DNA of 64,000 bases from Vibrio ulleungensis (GCF_016900875.1 NZ_JAFEUM010000002.1:558001-622000); one strand, 5' to 3'; positions 51,703 to 61,957 are shown, numbered from the stretch's first letter. Program-made: numbers and translations. The notes: generated from the sequence alone by a model not told the origin.

Positions 51703-52806
51703 ATGCGAATTGCCCACGTTGTTAGACAGTTTTACCCCGCCATTGGTGGCTTAGAAAATTTCGTCCTCGATTTAGCGAAAGAGCAAGTTAAGCAAGGTAT
51801 GGACGTTAAAGTTGTCACACTTAACAGACGCTACGACACCAACCAATCGCTCGACGCCGAAGAACGTGTGTTTGGTTTGGACATAGTGCGCATTCCTTTT
51901 GTGGGCAGTCATCGCTATCCCATTGCGCCCTCAGTGCTCAAGCACCTTAACGACGTAGATGTAATACACGTTCACGCTGTAGATTTTTTTATTGATTACA
52001 TCAGTCTCAATAAATTCCGCTTAAAAACCCCCATAGTTTTATCGACCCATGGTGGATTCTTTCATACTAAATTTGCCGCCAATCTTAAAAAGCTATTTTT
52101 TAATACGGTCACCCGTTTCTCACTTCGCTCTGTCGACCAAGTCATTACGTGCAGCTCGAACGATCACAAGATTTTTGAACGCCTCTATCCACACAAAACA
52201 CTGCTGATTGAAAATGGTGTTAACACTGAAAAGTTTGCCAAGTTTAAAAACGACTCAACCAACAAGCAGATTCTGTTTATTGGTCGTTTTTCTGACAATA
52301 AAAGAGTCGACTTGTTAATTCAGTGGTTTTCGCAGCTCAATCAGCTTGATAACCAATTTAAGTTAGTGATTGCAGGAAAAGATTGGGACAACAATTACCA
52401 CAAGTTAAAGCAGCAAGTCATAGACTTGGATTTAGTGTCGAAAGTGGAATTTGTTATCGAAGCGAGTGAAGACGAGCTCGCCCAAGTCGTTTCTCAATCG
52501 TCATTCATTGCAAGCGCTTCTGAATATGAAGGGTTTGGCATGACCATCATTGAGAGCATGGCCGGGGGGCTTATTCCGCTCATGTCCAACATTGACAGTT
52601 TTGTCACCATTAACAATAAAACTCAATGCGGCATGCTGATTGACTTTAACAGTACAGTCAGTGTCAATGAATTTATTAAAAGCATTAACTTTGATGACTT
52701 AGTAGGAGAGAAATCTCGTTGCATTGCACAATCGCAGCTCTACAGTTTTAGTAAAAAATCCGCTGACTTCACCCAAGTCTACTCAACCCTGTCAACACAC
52801 TCTTAA
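51703..52806 (+). CDS. gumH: GumH-like alpha-mannosyltransferase (GT4)
   Basis: A 367-residue GT4 enzyme very similar to Xanthomonas GumH and Acetobacter AceC, which add mannose from GDP-mannose to the cellobiose lipid carrier. Shared blocks include HVVRQFYPAIGGLE at the start, GSHRYPIAPSVL near residue 67, VDFFIDY, LSTHGGFFHTKFA near 115, IENGVNTEKFAK near 169, and SEYEGFGMTIIESMAGGLIP near 266 with the catalytic E-x7-E. The match runs the whole length, so I regard the function as well supported. It is 22 bases after the preceding transferase. Confidence 0.92.
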   Translation: MRIAHVVRQFYPAIGGLENFVLDLAKEQVKQGMDVKVVTLNRRYDTNQSLDAEERVFGLDIVRIPFVGSHRYPIAPSVLKHLNDVDVIHVHAVDFFIDYISLNKFRLKTPIVLSTHGGFFHTKFAANLKKLFFNTVTRFSLRSVDQVITCSSNDHKIFERLYPHKTLLIENGVNTEKFAKFKNDSTNKQILFIGRFSDNKRVDLLIQWFSQLNQLDNQFKLVIAGKDWDNNYHKLKQQVIDLDLVSKVEFVIEASEDELAQVVSQSSFIASASEYEGFGMTIIESMAGGLIPLMSNIDSFVTINNKTQCGMLIDFNSTVSVNEFIKSINFDDLVGEKSRCIAQSQLYSFSKKSADFTQVYSTLSTHS

Positions 52807-52810
52807 CCAG

Positions 52811-54040
52811 ATGCACTCAAGGACGAGTAAAGTCACCCTTATTTTTGCGTTAGCGATGCTTGCCATTGTTTACAATGGGGTGCTTGCCATTCTTAACGCT
52901 CATGCTATGAGTGTAAGTCGCAATCACAGCGTGATCATCGAACTGCTTATCATTGGTGCTGGATTGGGATTGGCCTTTATAGAAAAGCCCAATAAAGATG
53001 AAATTCTGCCTTACCTATTGATGGTTTCCATAGTGTTGTCGAGCGCCCTTATTTATGTCGCAAATGGCGCGATTCCTATTGAGGCGATCCGGAACTTCCT
53101 CATTATTTCGACCTTTACTTTACTTGGCATGAGGGTCGACATCGAAACACTGAACAAATTGGTACTCTACACCACGGTTTTAGTGCTGGTTGTATTGTTG
53201 ATTGAGACGATTAGCGTTACTACTTATGTGACCATTTTTGAGCCAGCTCAATACTATTTGAGCACTCGAGGAATGGAGATTAAAAGCTTTAACGAGTTGG
53301 GGTTATTTGGTAACTCTTTGGCTATCGAAGGGCGATTTAACTTTGGTTTTTTCTCCTCTCATCGCACGTCGTCGATATTTTTGGAGCAGGTTTCACTCGC
53401 CAATTACTGCTCAGTTGTTGCCATTTACTTGGTCGCGTTTTGGGATACATTTAACAAAAATCATCGCTACATTATCCTTTTTACACTTGTCTTCATTGTA
53501 TTAACCAACAACAGTAGAACGGCAAGCGCCCTTCTTGTGGTCTGCTTTGCTATCCGGTTTCTGACTTTTTCCAATCCCAAAACGGTTGTCAGTATCAAAA
53601 ACACATTGATGGCAAGCATTGTGCTATTGGCGACGTTTATTGCTTACCAAAACGATTTTCAATATACCGGCGATAACTTTGTCGGGCGTATTAGTCTGGG
53701 CATGTCTCACTTTTACGAGCTGGAGGTGATGGAAGTTTTAGGGTTTGGTTACGCTAACCTTAATGAGTACTGGGACAGTGGATACGCGTACTTATTGGCC
53801 TCTAACACAATATTACTTGCTGCAATGTTCATTTTTTTCATTCATGCATTTTTAACCAATCAAAGCGACAGGGCCATCATCTATTCGACCTTGCTCATCT
53901 TCTACATTTCACTCAATTTGCTTATCGGTGGCAATGCCATCTATTCAATGAAAACGTCTCCTATCCTATGGATGGGGTTCGGCCTCATTAAATCTCAACA
54001 AAGTAGACCGTACTATGCAAACACGTCTAACAACCTTTGA
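52811..54040 (+). CDS. Wzy/GumE-type polysaccharide polymerase
   Basis: A 409-residue polytopic membrane protein from the ATG at 52811, four bases after the gumH stop. A longer reading overlapping gumH was rejected. About 10-12 hydrophobic segments are visible (for example VTLIFALAMLAIVYNGVLAIL and ELLIIGAGLGLAFI), with a large outer loop holding FFSSHRTSSIFLEQVSLANY. Such proteins join lipid-linked repeat units in the periplasm. Sequence conservation is always low, so the call rests on topology, size (GumE about 430) and position. It overlaps the next gene by 26 bases. Confidence 0.82.
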   Translation: MHSRTSKVTLIFALAMLAIVYNGVLAILNAHAMSVSRNHSVIIELLIIGAGLGLAFIEKPNKDEILPYLLMVSIVLSSALIYVANGAIPIEAIRNFLIISTFTLLGMRVDIETLNKLVLYTTVLVLVVLLIETISVTTYVTIFEPAQYYLSTRGMEIKSFNELGLFGNSLAIEGRFNFGFFSSHRTSSIFLEQVSLANYCSVVAIYLVAFWDTFNKNHRYIILFTLVFIVLTNNSRTASALLVVCFAIRFLTFSNPKTVVSIKNTLMASIVLLATFIAYQNDFQYTGDNFVGRISLGMSHFYELEVMEVLGFGYANLNEYWDSGYAYLLASNTILLAAMFIFFIHAFLTNQSDRAIIYSTLLIFYISLNLLIGGNAIYSMKTSPILWMGFGLIKSQQSRPYYANTSNNL

Positions 54041-55010
54041 TATCTGTAAGGGCATTGGCATCCTATTGGTCGTGTTTGGGCACGTCCTGCGAGGATTAGA
54101 TAACGCTGCTATTGATGTCCCCTACTTCGACTATCTCGACCCCATAGTTTATAGCTTTCACATGCCGTTATTTTTTGTAATATCGGGCTACTTTATGGCT
54201 AAAAGTGTGGCCAAACGCTCAGCATCAACATTAATTACCAGCAAGCTCCACACACTGATGTACCCATACCTAATATGGATGTTGATTCAAGGCTTTATTG
54301 AGTTTGCAATGAGCAACTACACCAATGGCAACGTCGAGTTATGGCGGGTATTTGTCGTCTGGCTTCCACGAGCTCACTTTTGGTTTTTATATGTTTTAAT
54401 GTTGTTTTCCGTGGTCTACATCGTTGCGGCGAATGCTCATCCACGCAATCCAATTATCCTATTTTTTGTCGCTATATTACTTTATTGCTTTCCTGTCGAA
54501 TTTGAATCGCAGATCTATTATCTGTACCTCTATATCAAAGATAACTTGGTATTTTTCCTGTTCGGTGCTCTGTTCCCAGCACTGATCACTAAGACCACTC
54601 ATTTTCACTCACGCTCCGCCATACTTCTGTCGCTAGTTGTGGTAACACTGCTGCAAACCACAAGACTTTACTGGATTCATAGCGAGTCATGGTTCATGCC
54701 GTTTGTTCATTACTCTACTGCGGTCAGTTCGATTGTGCTTGTGTTGCAAGTCGCTGGGTTTCTCAGTCATACCAAACAGACGTTCTGGACCCAATTAGGG
54801 GAACTGTCAATGCCGATTTATTTGGCTCACATTGTCTTTGCTAGCGGGCTGCGGATCGTACTTATCAAACTGGGTATCGACCAACCCTGGCTGCACATTG
54901 TGGTGGGTACCGTCGTCGGTATTGCTGGACCCATAATCTTGTACAAACTGTCCAACTCACTCAGATTTAACTCCCTGTTCAACAGTCCATTTTTAAAAAC
55001 GGCAAGCTAA
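54015..55010 (+). CDS. Acyltransferase family 3 membrane protein (GumF/GumG type)
   Basis: A 331-residue integral membrane O-acyltransferase with about ten helices. The family signature is TFDICKGIGILLVVFGHVLRGL at the N-terminus (catalytic histidine in FGH), followed by FHMPLFFVISGYFMAKSV near residue 49. Probably acetylates a sugar of the repeat unit, as GumF and GumG do for the two mannoses of xanthan. Only one such gene is present here. It starts inside the polymerase gene, so they are coupled. Confidence 0.88.
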   Translation: MQTRLTTFDICKGIGILLVVFGHVLRGLDNAAIDVPYFDYLDPIVYSFHMPLFFVISGYFMAKSVAKRSASTLITSKLHTLMYPYLIWMLIQGFIEFAMSNYTNGNVELWRVFVVWLPRAHFWFLYVLMLFSVVYIVAANAHPRNPIILFFVAILLYCFPVEFESQIYYLYLYIKDNLVFFLFGALFPALITKTTHFHSRSAILLSLVVVTLLQTTRLYWIHSESWFMPFVHYSTAVSSIVLVLQVAGFLSHTKQTFWTQLGELSMPIYLAHIVFASGLRIVLIKLGIDQPWLHIVVGTVVGIAGPIILYKLSNSLRFNSLFNSPFLKTAS

Positions 55011-55011
55011 T

Positions 55012-55752
55012 ATGAAACGCTACGATAACCTCGATATGATCACTAAAATCCAATCCGTATCCGATGAAGAGCAGCTGATTGAATCGGTATTGAGCCAGCA
55101 CGCAACGTTAACCCTTGGTTTTGTCAATCAGCACGGATTTAACCTTTGCTCTGACCCCGCTCTGCTCAACAATTTCATGGACCTAGACGTTTTGCTGCGC
55201 GACGGAATAGGGATGAAAATGGCGATGAGCCTGTTTGAACGACCACCGGGTAACAATATGAATGGCACCGATTTGATTCCACGTATTGTGGCTAAAGCAC
55301 AACAGCAACCCCTCAATGTCATGGCTTTTGGTACTGAAGACCCTTGGTTAAGTAAAGGGGTTTCCAATTTGGGACTCGATGAGCTGTGTAGCGTTAAGCA
55401 TCACGGCTTTGAGACAATTGATCACTATGTATCGCTGTTTCAGAGGCATCACAGCGATGGCCAGCTCAATCTCGTGATTTTGGCGATGGGGATGCCCAAA
55501 CAAGAGCAATTGGCCAGCGAGATTAAAAAACTGAACCTATCTCGCACCGTAGTGATTTGCGGTGGCGCTGTGCTGGATTTTCAGGCCAACAAAGTAAAAC
55601 GAGCACCGTCATTCTTTAGGAAAACCGGATTAGAGTGGGCCTATCGACTGGGCAGCGAGCCTAAAAGGATGTTTCGGCGTTACGTTATTGGCATTCCCGT
55701 ATTCTTCTCACACTTGTTGGCGCTGAAGACGCAGACTGCGTTTAACCGATAG
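55012..55752 (+). CDS. WecG/TagA/CpsF family glycosyltransferase (GumM-type)
   Basis: A 246-residue GT26-family enzyme. Marks are LDVLLRDGIGMKMAM near residues 58-72, NMNGTDLIPRIV near 81-92, LVILAMGMPKQEQLA near 150, VVICGGAVLDFQANKVKRAP near 175, and GLEWAYRLGSEPKRMFRRYV near 210. GumM of Xanthomonas belongs to this family and adds the second glucose of the backbone (beta-1,4), so that role is the best guess here. The ATG follows the acyltransferase stop by one base. Confidence 0.9.
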   Translation: MKRYDNLDMITKIQSVSDEEQLIESVLSQHATLTLGFVNQHGFNLCSDPALLNNFMDLDVLLRDGIGMKMAMSLFERPPGNNMNGTDLIPRIVAKAQQQPLNVMAFGTEDPWLSKGVSNLGLDELCSVKHHGFETIDHYVSLFQRHHSDGQLNLVILAMGMPKQEQLASEIKKLNLSRTVVICGGAVLDFQANKVKRAPSFFRKTGLEWAYRLGSEPKRMFRRYVIGIPVFFSHLLALKTQTAFNR

Positions 55753-55764
55753 GTAAGGAACACC

Positions 55765-56772
55765 ATGGATTCATCTGTTAGCAGTATCAATAAAACCATC
55801 ATCATGGACCCGATTTCGGCTGAGAACAATCAGTACATTCGTATTGTCTCGGGTCTTCTGGCGCAACGACATGATGTGATCAGTATTAGCGCTGCTTTGG
55901 CCAAGCCGTTCAGCCTAAAGCGGCGCAATACGGTGGCCATTTTAAATTGGTTTGAGTCTAAGGTAAGCCACTCTAGAGCACCTGTTTTGGGCTTTATAAA
56001 ATGCGTGGCCATTTTGCTTTACCTAAAGCTTATTTGTTCAACAATAGTATGGGTGAAACATAACCATAAGCCGCACGACAGCCAAGACGCTCTAGCCAAA
56101 AGACTGACCGCATGGATTACCTATCTATTGAGTCACCTATCCACCACTACCATTACTCACGATCGCGTAGAAGACGTAAACTCTATTGTTGTCCCCCACC
56201 CTTTATATTTGCGAGAGCCATACATCGAACACAATCACCGCAGGGACATCGATTTTCTTATCTTTGGCCAGGTCAAAAAGTACAAAAACCTCACTTCACT
56301 GTTCGAAATTTGGCCACAAAGTATCGCTTTAACGTTGGTGGGGAAAGCCGAATCTCAGGAGCTACGCGACGAGCTGAATAGCGTCATACAGCGCCGAAAC
56401 TTAAACATCATTTGGGACGACAGATTCATACCGGATGAAGAGCTGAACGCACTATTGCAACGAACTCGATATGCCATTTTGCCGCACAGTGAAGACTCGA
56501 TGATCGTCTCGGGCGCGTTTTATCATGCCATCACTTACGGATGCAATCTGCTTATGTCGGATAACGCCTTTGCTCGAAACATGGCGGACAAACATCCATT
56601 TTGCCACCTATTGCTTCGAGGTGAGCCTTTGGAGCCACAACTGAACCATGCTCTACAAGCGAGCGTTTGCGCCAATCAACTGATAGAACAGGCATACGAG
56701 TGCTACTCGGATCAACAAGTCTTCTTAGGGTTTGAACAAGCTATCTCTGGCTCTAACGGAAGATCGCTATGA
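55765..56772 (+). CDS. Glycosyltransferase, GumI-like (GT94-type)
   Basis: A 335-residue GT-B protein. Patterns aligning with Xanthomonas GumI, the terminal beta-mannosyltransferase, include NQYIRIVSGLLA near residue 22, VWVKHNHKPHDS near 92, and LIFGQVKKYKNLTSLFEIWP near 166. LTLVGKAESQELRDEL follows, then NALLQRTRYAILPHSEDSMIVSGAF near 233. The similarity is moderate but ordered over the whole length. AAGGAA precedes the ATG. Its stop overlaps a 40-codon open frame by four bases. Confidence 0.8.
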   Translation: MDSSVSSINKTIIMDPISAENNQYIRIVSGLLAQRHDVISISAALAKPFSLKRRNTVAILNWFESKVSHSRAPVLGFIKCVAILLYLKLICSTIVWVKHNHKPHDSQDALAKRLTAWITYLLSHLSTTTITHDRVEDVNSIVVPHPLYLREPYIEHNHRRDIDFLIFGQVKKYKNLTSLFEIWPQSIALTLVGKAESQELRDELNSVIQRRNLNIIWDDRFIPDEELNALLQRTRYAILPHSEDSMIVSGAFYHAITYGCNLLMSDNAFARNMADKHPFCHLLLRGEPLEPQLNHALQASVCANQLIEQAYECYSDQQVFLGFEQAISGSNGRSL

Positions 56773-56891
56773 GCCGTAAACAATCCCCCATTATCTCGAG
56801 TAACTCGATGGTAAACAGCCTGTGCACGTATTGCGCTCATAGTGTGTTGAGACTTTTTAGTATTCACACGTTGTCACTGAGAAAAGCATGA
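56769..56891 (+). CDS. Possible 40-residue coupled small ORF
   Basis: A 40-codon frame exactly fills the gap between the GumI-like and flippase genes. Its ATG overlaps the preceding stop (ATGA), and its TGA overlaps the next ATG (ATGA). The product is basic and Ser-rich, with no recognisable domain and no clear transmembrane segment. It might be a real coupling peptide or the remnant of a lost gene. No ribosome binding site is apparent. Confidence 0.35.
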   Translation: MSRKQSPIISSNSMVNSLCTYCAHSVLRLFSIHTLSLRKA

Positions 56892-58183
56892 AAAAAGAAA
56901 ACATTGTCAAACTGGTTTGGGTTTTCGTCGAAAAAATCGTGCTCACCTTGCTGGCGTTTATCTCTAACATTTTGATCATACGAGCACTCGGTGGTGAAGG
57001 TTTTGGTGCGCTCAGTTACTACTACCTGATCGTGTACTTAATTTTTACTCTGTCAGATTTGGGTTTTCGCCGTGTCTACTTAAGCATGCGTGATAGCGCC
57101 TATAAACGTCAGTTTTTCAACTACTTGCTTAAGACTAAGTTTTTGCTTCTCATTCCATCGACCGCAATAATTTCATATTACCTGCGAGGCAGTATCCCGG
57201 ATTATCAATTGGTTACTATTGCAGTACTCACACTGCTTCAACCTATCCAAAGCTATTTCTATATTTGTCAATCCAAACTCAAAATCAAACAGATTTCGTT
57301 GTTTCACATTGTGATTGAGAGCATAAGCTCCTTTAGCAAAATCGCTGTTTTTTACGTATCGGACAATATGATTTTCCATGTTGTTCTTATCCACGTCACA
57401 GTAAGTATCATCAAGCTAATTGGTTATTTAATGCTGTCGGAGGAAAACCTTGTACGTGACATGAAGCTGTTTTTCACCCCAATTAAGTCCCGGGTTAAAA
57501 AACTCAATTACAGCAATAGTTATCGCGCGCTCTATCTGTTTATGTCGCTTATCTTGCTCACCTACTACAACAAACTCGATCAATTGATCGTGGAAGCAAA
57601 GTTTGGTTTTTATGCGCTGGGTATTTATGTAGCCGCATATAAGTTTATTGAACAGATCATCTCATTGCTTGGCATGATTAATTCTTTCTTATTACCAATG
57701 ATTTCGAACGAAAACAAAGCCGAAAAACTCGAGTCAATCACCACGATTTATATAATTTCTATTGTTGTTTCTATCTGTTTAGCCATATTTATGTATGCGT
57801 TAGGCGGGCATATAATTCGATTTACGTTAGGTGAAGAGTATAGCGAGAGTATTGCGATACTGGAGCTACTCGCTATTTCTCTACCAATGTTATTCCTTTC
57901 TAACGTTGGTGGGATTTATTATTCAGTGCAAAAAATAGAACACCTCGCATTAATAAGAAACTTCCTTTCCTGCGCAGTAATGTTCACTTTAGGTCATCTA
58001 TTGACGAATAGAATGGGTCTTGAGGGTATTGCAGTCGCTTTGATTGTCACATCATTCTTTAACGTTTTTATTTTTGAAATTCTTCACCGTAAGACACGGT
58101 TTAATGTCACTTTGAAAATACAATCTATTAAACAATTATTCTCTATTCACTTTTGGAAAAAGCTAGCCCATGATATCAAGTAA
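56888..58183 (+). CDS. Wzx/GumJ-type oligosaccharide flippase
   Basis: A 431-residue polytopic protein of the MOP/polysaccharide transporter family with about 12 helices. The N-terminal pattern IVKLVWVFVEKIVLTLLAFISNILIIRALGGEGFGAL (cited for ALGGEGFGALSYYY) is typical. It should move the lipid-linked repeat unit across the inner membrane. The last third (57.7-58.18 kb) is noticeably more AT-rich, with ATA and TTA codons, than neighbouring genes. It overlaps the following gene by 14 bases. Confidence 0.9.
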   Translation: MKKENIVKLVWVFVEKIVLTLLAFISNILIIRALGGEGFGALSYYYLIVYLIFTLSDLGFRRVYLSMRDSAYKRQFFNYLLKTKFLLLIPSTAIISYYLRGSIPDYQLVTIAVLTLLQPIQSYFYICQSKLKIKQISLFHIVIESISSFSKIAVFYVSDNMIFHVVLIHVTVSIIKLIGYLMLSEENLVRDMKLFFTPIKSRVKKLNYSNSYRALYLFMSLILLTYYNKLDQLIVEAKFGFYALGIYVAAYKFIEQIISLLGMINSFLLPMISNENKAEKLESITTIYIISIVVSICLAIFMYALGGHIIRFTLGEEYSESIAILELLAISLPMLFLSNVGGIYYSVQKIEHLALIRNFLSCAVMFTLGHLLTNRMGLEGIAVALIVTSFFNVFIFEILHRKTRFNVTLKIQSIKQLFSIHFWKKLAHDIK

Positions 58184-58973
58184 ATCACTCATCAATTACT
58201 TTGAGAAAAAGCGCCTGTTTTGGTGGGAGCCTAAGGACGGGCGTATAAATGTTGGCGACCATCTATCATATGAGTTGGTCACCTCCGTTTTGAAAATGCA
58301 TGGAAAGGTCCTTGTAGAACGACAAGCGGCTGGCAAGCTGCTTGGTATTGGATCCATTATGCATTTCGGTAATGACGGCGATACCGTGTGGGGCTCTGGG
58401 ATTAACGGCAAAATCGATCCTAAAGTCCATACATTTTCATCTTTGGATGTTAGAGCTGTTAGGGGCCCACTCACTAAAGAGTTTCTAGAAAACAGAGGGA
58501 TCAGTTGCCCAGACGTTTTCGGCGACCCTGGAATATTGGCACCACTTTTTTACAATAAACAGTGGATGCAAAGCCAACCAGAATCTTGCGATGTACTGCT
58601 TATTCGTCACTTTAATGAAGGTAACGACCGATACGATGAACTGGTGAGCGAAGGTACTCGGTTTTTATCTCCAGATTGTCATCCATATCAATTTATTCAA
58701 GCGATCGTTAACGCCAAGCGAGTAGTCTCAAGTTCACTACACGGTGTCATTCTCGCCGAGGCCTACGGTATCCCTGCTGTCTACTTTAAAAGCGGTAATG
58801 GCGAACATGACTTTAAATACCACGATTACTACCTGGGCACGGGTCGCCAAGAAGGCGAGTACGCGTTTGCTTCTTCGATGGAAGAGGCGCTCTCCATCAA
58901 CAACAAACCGATTGATAAGTTAAGTGAGCGACAGCGTGTATTGCTCGAAGCGTTTCCAATTGAGCAGTGGTAA
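58170..58973 (+). CDS. gumL: GumL-like ketal-pyruvate transferase
   Basis: A 267-residue polysaccharide pyruvyl transferase that adds a 4,6-ketal pyruvate from PEP to a sugar. The resemblance to Xanthomonas GumL (264 residues) is strong throughout: LFWWEPKDGRINVGDHLS near residue 15, GNDGDTVWGSGINGKI near 68, TFSSLDVRAVRGP near 89, SSSLHGVILAEAYGIPAVY near 189, and FKYHDYYLGTGR near 217. In xanthan the acceptor is the terminal mannose. It starts inside the flippase gene. Confidence 0.94.
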   Translation: MISSKSLINYFEKKRLFWWEPKDGRINVGDHLSYELVTSVLKMHGKVLVERQAAGKLLGIGSIMHFGNDGDTVWGSGINGKIDPKVHTFSSLDVRAVRGPLTKEFLENRGISCPDVFGDPGILAPLFYNKQWMQSQPESCDVLLIRHFNEGNDRYDELVSEGTRFLSPDCHPYQFIQAIVNAKRVVSSSLHGVILAEAYGIPAVYFKSGNGEHDFKYHDYYLGTGRQEGEYAFASSMEEALSINNKPIDKLSERQRVLLEAFPIEQW

Positions 58974-59109
58974 ATCTTTAATTATCAATATGATTGTGTC
59001 TCATATTGGGCTCAAACAATCACATGTTGATTGACTATACTGAAAGTGACTTTGTTCGAACCAACGCGCTCTTCAAAATGGATTTAAACTCAGATAATCA
59101 AGGACAGTT

Positions 59110-60519
59110 ATGATAATTCCCGTCATTATGGCCGGCGGTTCAGGTTCTCGACTGTGGCCCCTTTCGCGCCAAGCCTACCCTAAGCAGTTTTTAAATCTGC
59201 AAGGCGATAACACCATGCTTCAAGATACTTTGGCGAGGTTGAATACCTTGCAACACGGTAGTCCAATGGTCATTTGCAATGAAGATCATCGTTTTACGGT
59301 TGCAGAGCAATTGCGTCTTCACGGCCACACACAGAACGATATAATTTTGGAGCCCGTAGGACGTAATACTGCGCCAGCCGTAGCGCTAGCTGCGTTTCGG
59401 GCGGTTGAAGAAGACTCAGAAGCAACTTTATTGGTGCTTGCCGCAGATCACATCATCAAAGATCCTAAAGCGTTTGTCAGTGCGATCGAGTCTGCCATGC
59501 CTTTGGCTGAACAGAACGTTCTCGTTACTTTTGGTATTGTTCCTACGACTCCAGAAACAGGCTATGGTTACATTAAACAAGGTCAGCCAATAAAGGGTAG
59601 TAACAGCTATATGGTTGATAGCTTTGTTGAAAAACCCGACCTTGCCACCGCACAAGACTATGTCGCAACAGGTAATTATCTGTGGAACAGTGGCATGTTT
59701 TTGTTTAAAGCTGCTCAGTATTTGAATGAACTCAAGCAGTATCGTCCAGACATTTACCGAGCGTGTGAGCTCGCCTGTCAGCATACATCGGCGGACCTAG
59801 ATTTTGTTCGCATTGATCAAGCTGCATTTGAAGCCTGTCCAGACGAGTCCATCGACTACGCGGTGATGGAAAACACAGAAAAAGCCGCCGTAGTCCCCCT
59901 AGACTGTGGTTGGAGTGACGTAGGAAGTTGGTCGGCCTTATGGGAAGTAGCAGAGCATGATAACCATCTTAATGCCAGCAAAGGCGACGTGTTAAGCATA
60001 GAAACAACGAACTCCTACTTACACTCTACGGAAAAACTCATCGCGACCGTAGGTGTCGACAACCTCATTGTGGTAGAAACCAAAGATGCAGTATTGGTTG
60101 CCGACAAAAGCAAGGTTCAGCAAGTTAAACAAATCGTTGATACCATTAAGTCAGAGCAACGCAGCGAATGGCAGCATCACCGAGAAGTATATCGCCCTTG
60201 GGGCAAATTTGATTCCATCGACAATGGTGAGCGCTTTCAGGTGAAACGCATATCGGTTAAGCCAGGCGGAAAATTGTCGGTGCAAATGCATTATCACCGA
60301 GCAGAGCATTGGGTTGTCGTGTCAGGAACAGCCAAAGTGCGCATCGGTGAAGAAGAAGTACTGCTCACCGAAAATCAATCAACCTATATCCCTGTTGGAG
60401 AAGTCCATTCATTAGAAAACCCAGGCCAAATCCCATTGGAGCTCATCGAGGTTCGTTCGGGCTCTTATTTAGAAGAAGATGACATCATCCGCTTAGACGA
60501 TAAATATGGACGACAATAA
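59110..60519 (+). CDS. manC: Mannose-1-phosphate guanylyltransferase / mannose-6-phosphate isomerase
   Basis: A bifunctional 469-residue enzyme that makes GDP-mannose. The N-terminal nucleotidyltransferase domain has [20 protein letters not shown] at residues 7-26 (signature GGSGSRLWP), VEKP near 176 and NSGMF near 192. The C-terminal cupin isomerase domain (about 355-465) has [26 protein letters not shown] and VHSLENPG. Equivalent to XanB in xanthan producers. A 136-base gap upstream could contain a secondary promoter. The end overlaps manB by 14 bases. Confidence 0.96.
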   Translation: MIIPVIMAGGSGSRLWPLSRQAYPKQFLNLQGDNTMLQDTLARLNTLQHGSPMVICNEDHRFTVAEQLRLHGHTQNDIILEPVGRNTAPAVALAAFRAVEEDSEATLLVLAADHIIKDPKAFVSAIESAMPLAEQNVLVTFGIVPTTPETGYGYIKQGQPIKGSNSYMVDSFVEKPDLATAQDYVATGNYLWNSGMFLFKAAQYLNELKQYRPDIYRACELACQHTSADLDFVRIDQAAFEACPDESIDYAVMENTEKAAVVPLDCGWSDVGSWSALWEVAEHDNHLNASKGDVLSIETTNSYLHSTEKLIATVGVDNLIVVETKDAVLVADKSKVQQVKQIVDTIKSEQRSEWQHHREVYRPWGKFDSIDNGERFQVKRISVKPGGKLSVQMHYHRAEHWVVVSGTAKVRIGEEEVLLTENQSTYIPVGEVHSLENPGQIPLELIEVRSGSYLEEDDIIRLDDKYGRQ

Positions 60520-61957
60520 CATGACCACAGTTTCTACGGTAATTGAACAAGGCAACATTGCGTTTGGTACCAGCGGTGCCCGTGGACTGGTTAGTGATTT
60601 TACCGCACCAATTTGTGCGGCCTTCACGCTGGGATTTCTTACTTCACAACAGTCAAAGTCGGTTGTAATCGGTATCGATAATCGCCCAAGCAGCCCACTT
60701 ATTGCAAGCTATTGCGCTTTTGCCGCGCTGTCGCTTGGGTATCAGGTCGAATACTGCGGTGTATTGCCAACGCCGGCTCTCGCCGCATACGCGATGAGCC
60801 TTAACATCCCATCCATTATGATCACCGGTAGCCACATCCCGTTTGATCGAAATGGCATCAAGTTCTATCGCGCCGATGGTGAAATCAGCAAGGCCGACGA
60901 GCAAGCTATTATAGGTAACCAATACCAGCTGGATGCACCGCTCATAGCGGAGCTGTCGGGGATAGACCAACATTCTCTGCCCAAAGCGTCACACTCAGCC
61001 TCGCAATACTACATCGAACGATATACCAAACTGTTTGCAAATAATACGCTGAAGAACAAGCGTATAGGCATCTATGAACACTCCAGTGCCGGTCGCGATT
61101 TATATGCGACGTTATTTGAACGACTAGGTGCTACCACCTTATCGTTAGGGCGAAGTGACGAGTTCGTACCCATTGATACAGAAGCGGTCGCCGCTGAGGA
61201 TATAGAACAGGCAAAACGCTGGGTGACCGAGCATCAATTGGATGCGGTGTTCTCAACCGATGGAGATGGCGATCGGCCGCTTCTTTCGGATGAATCAGGC
61301 GAATATTTACGCGGTGACATCTTAGGGCTGTTGGCGGCGAAAGCCTTAGGCATCGATTCGCTCGCGTTACCAGTGAGCTGCAACACCAGTGTTGAAGGAT
61401 GTGGCGTATTTACTCAGATAATGCGAACCAAAATAGGTTCACCGTACGTAATTGAAGCCTTTGATTCACTGTGTCAAACCAGCCGCTGTGTTGCGGGGTT
61501 TGAAGCCAATGGCGGGTTCTTGCTGGCAAGCGAACTCACTATCAACGGACAGGTGCTACCTGCTCTTCCGACACGTGACGCAGTACTGCCTGTTATCGCA
61601 CTGCTGTCTTACGTCGAACACAGTAGCATTCAGGAGCAAATAGCGGCGTTACCCAAGCGGTATACTGCAGCCGATCGATTGCAAGGTATCGAACGAGAGG
61701 TGTCTACTCAGTTACTTGAGCAAGCACTTACTGACGCCACTGCATTTTTGCAATCCGTCGGCCTTGCTCAATTGCAGGTTGTCGATGTTGATCAAACTGA
61801 CGGTTTGAGGCTGAAGTTAAGCGATCAAAGTTATCTGCATCTTCGTCCTTCGGGTAATGCGCCTGAGTTACGTTGTTACGTTGAAACAGAGTCATCACAC
61901 AGCTCACAGCAACGAGTGGACGCGGTGTTAGCCGCAATATCAAATCAGCGTAGATAG
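60506..61957 (+). CDS. manB: Phosphomannomutase (ManB/XanA role)
   Basis: A 483-residue alpha-D-phosphohexomutase. N-terminal [12 protein letters not shown] is followed by the phosphoserine loop [16 protein letters not shown] near residue 110, the metal loop STDGDGDRP near 250, the sugar loop [12 protein letters not shown] near 332 and the phosphate loop [10 protein letters not shown] near 450. The serine loop (TGSHIP rather than TASHNP) and the sugar loop differ from CpsG, so this is a divergent subfamily. Mannose-6-phosphate is favoured because manC is next to it. Either the ATG at 60506 or that at 60521 may initiate. Confidence 0.88.
   Translation: MDDNNMTTVSTVIEQGNIAFGTSGARGLVSDFTAPICAAFTLGFLTSQQSKSVVIGIDNRPSSPLIASYCAFAALSLGYQVEYCGVLPTPALAAYAMSLNIPSIMITGSHIPFDRNGIKFYRADGEISKADEQAIIGNQYQLDAPLIAELSGIDQHSLPKASHSASQYYIERYTKLFANNTLKNKRIGIYEHSSAGRDLYATLFERLGATTLSLGRSDEFVPIDTEAVAAEDIEQAKRWVTEHQLDAVFSTDGDGDRPLLSDESGEYLRGDILGLLAAKALGIDSLALPVSCNTSVEGCGVFTQIMRTKIGSPYVIEAFDSLCQTSRCVAGFEANGGFLLASELTINGQVLPALPTRDAVLPVIALLSYVEHSSIQEQIAALPKRYTAADRLQGIEREVSTQLLEQALTDATAFLQSVGLAQLQVVDVDQTDGLRLKLSDQSYLHLRPSGNAPELRCYVETESSHSSQQRVDAVLAAISNQRR

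Noticed and set aside
52724..52810. N-terminal extension of the polymerase into gumH
   Set aside because: The added 29 residues are polar and come from the gumH reading region. The ATG at 52811 leads directly into the first membrane helix.
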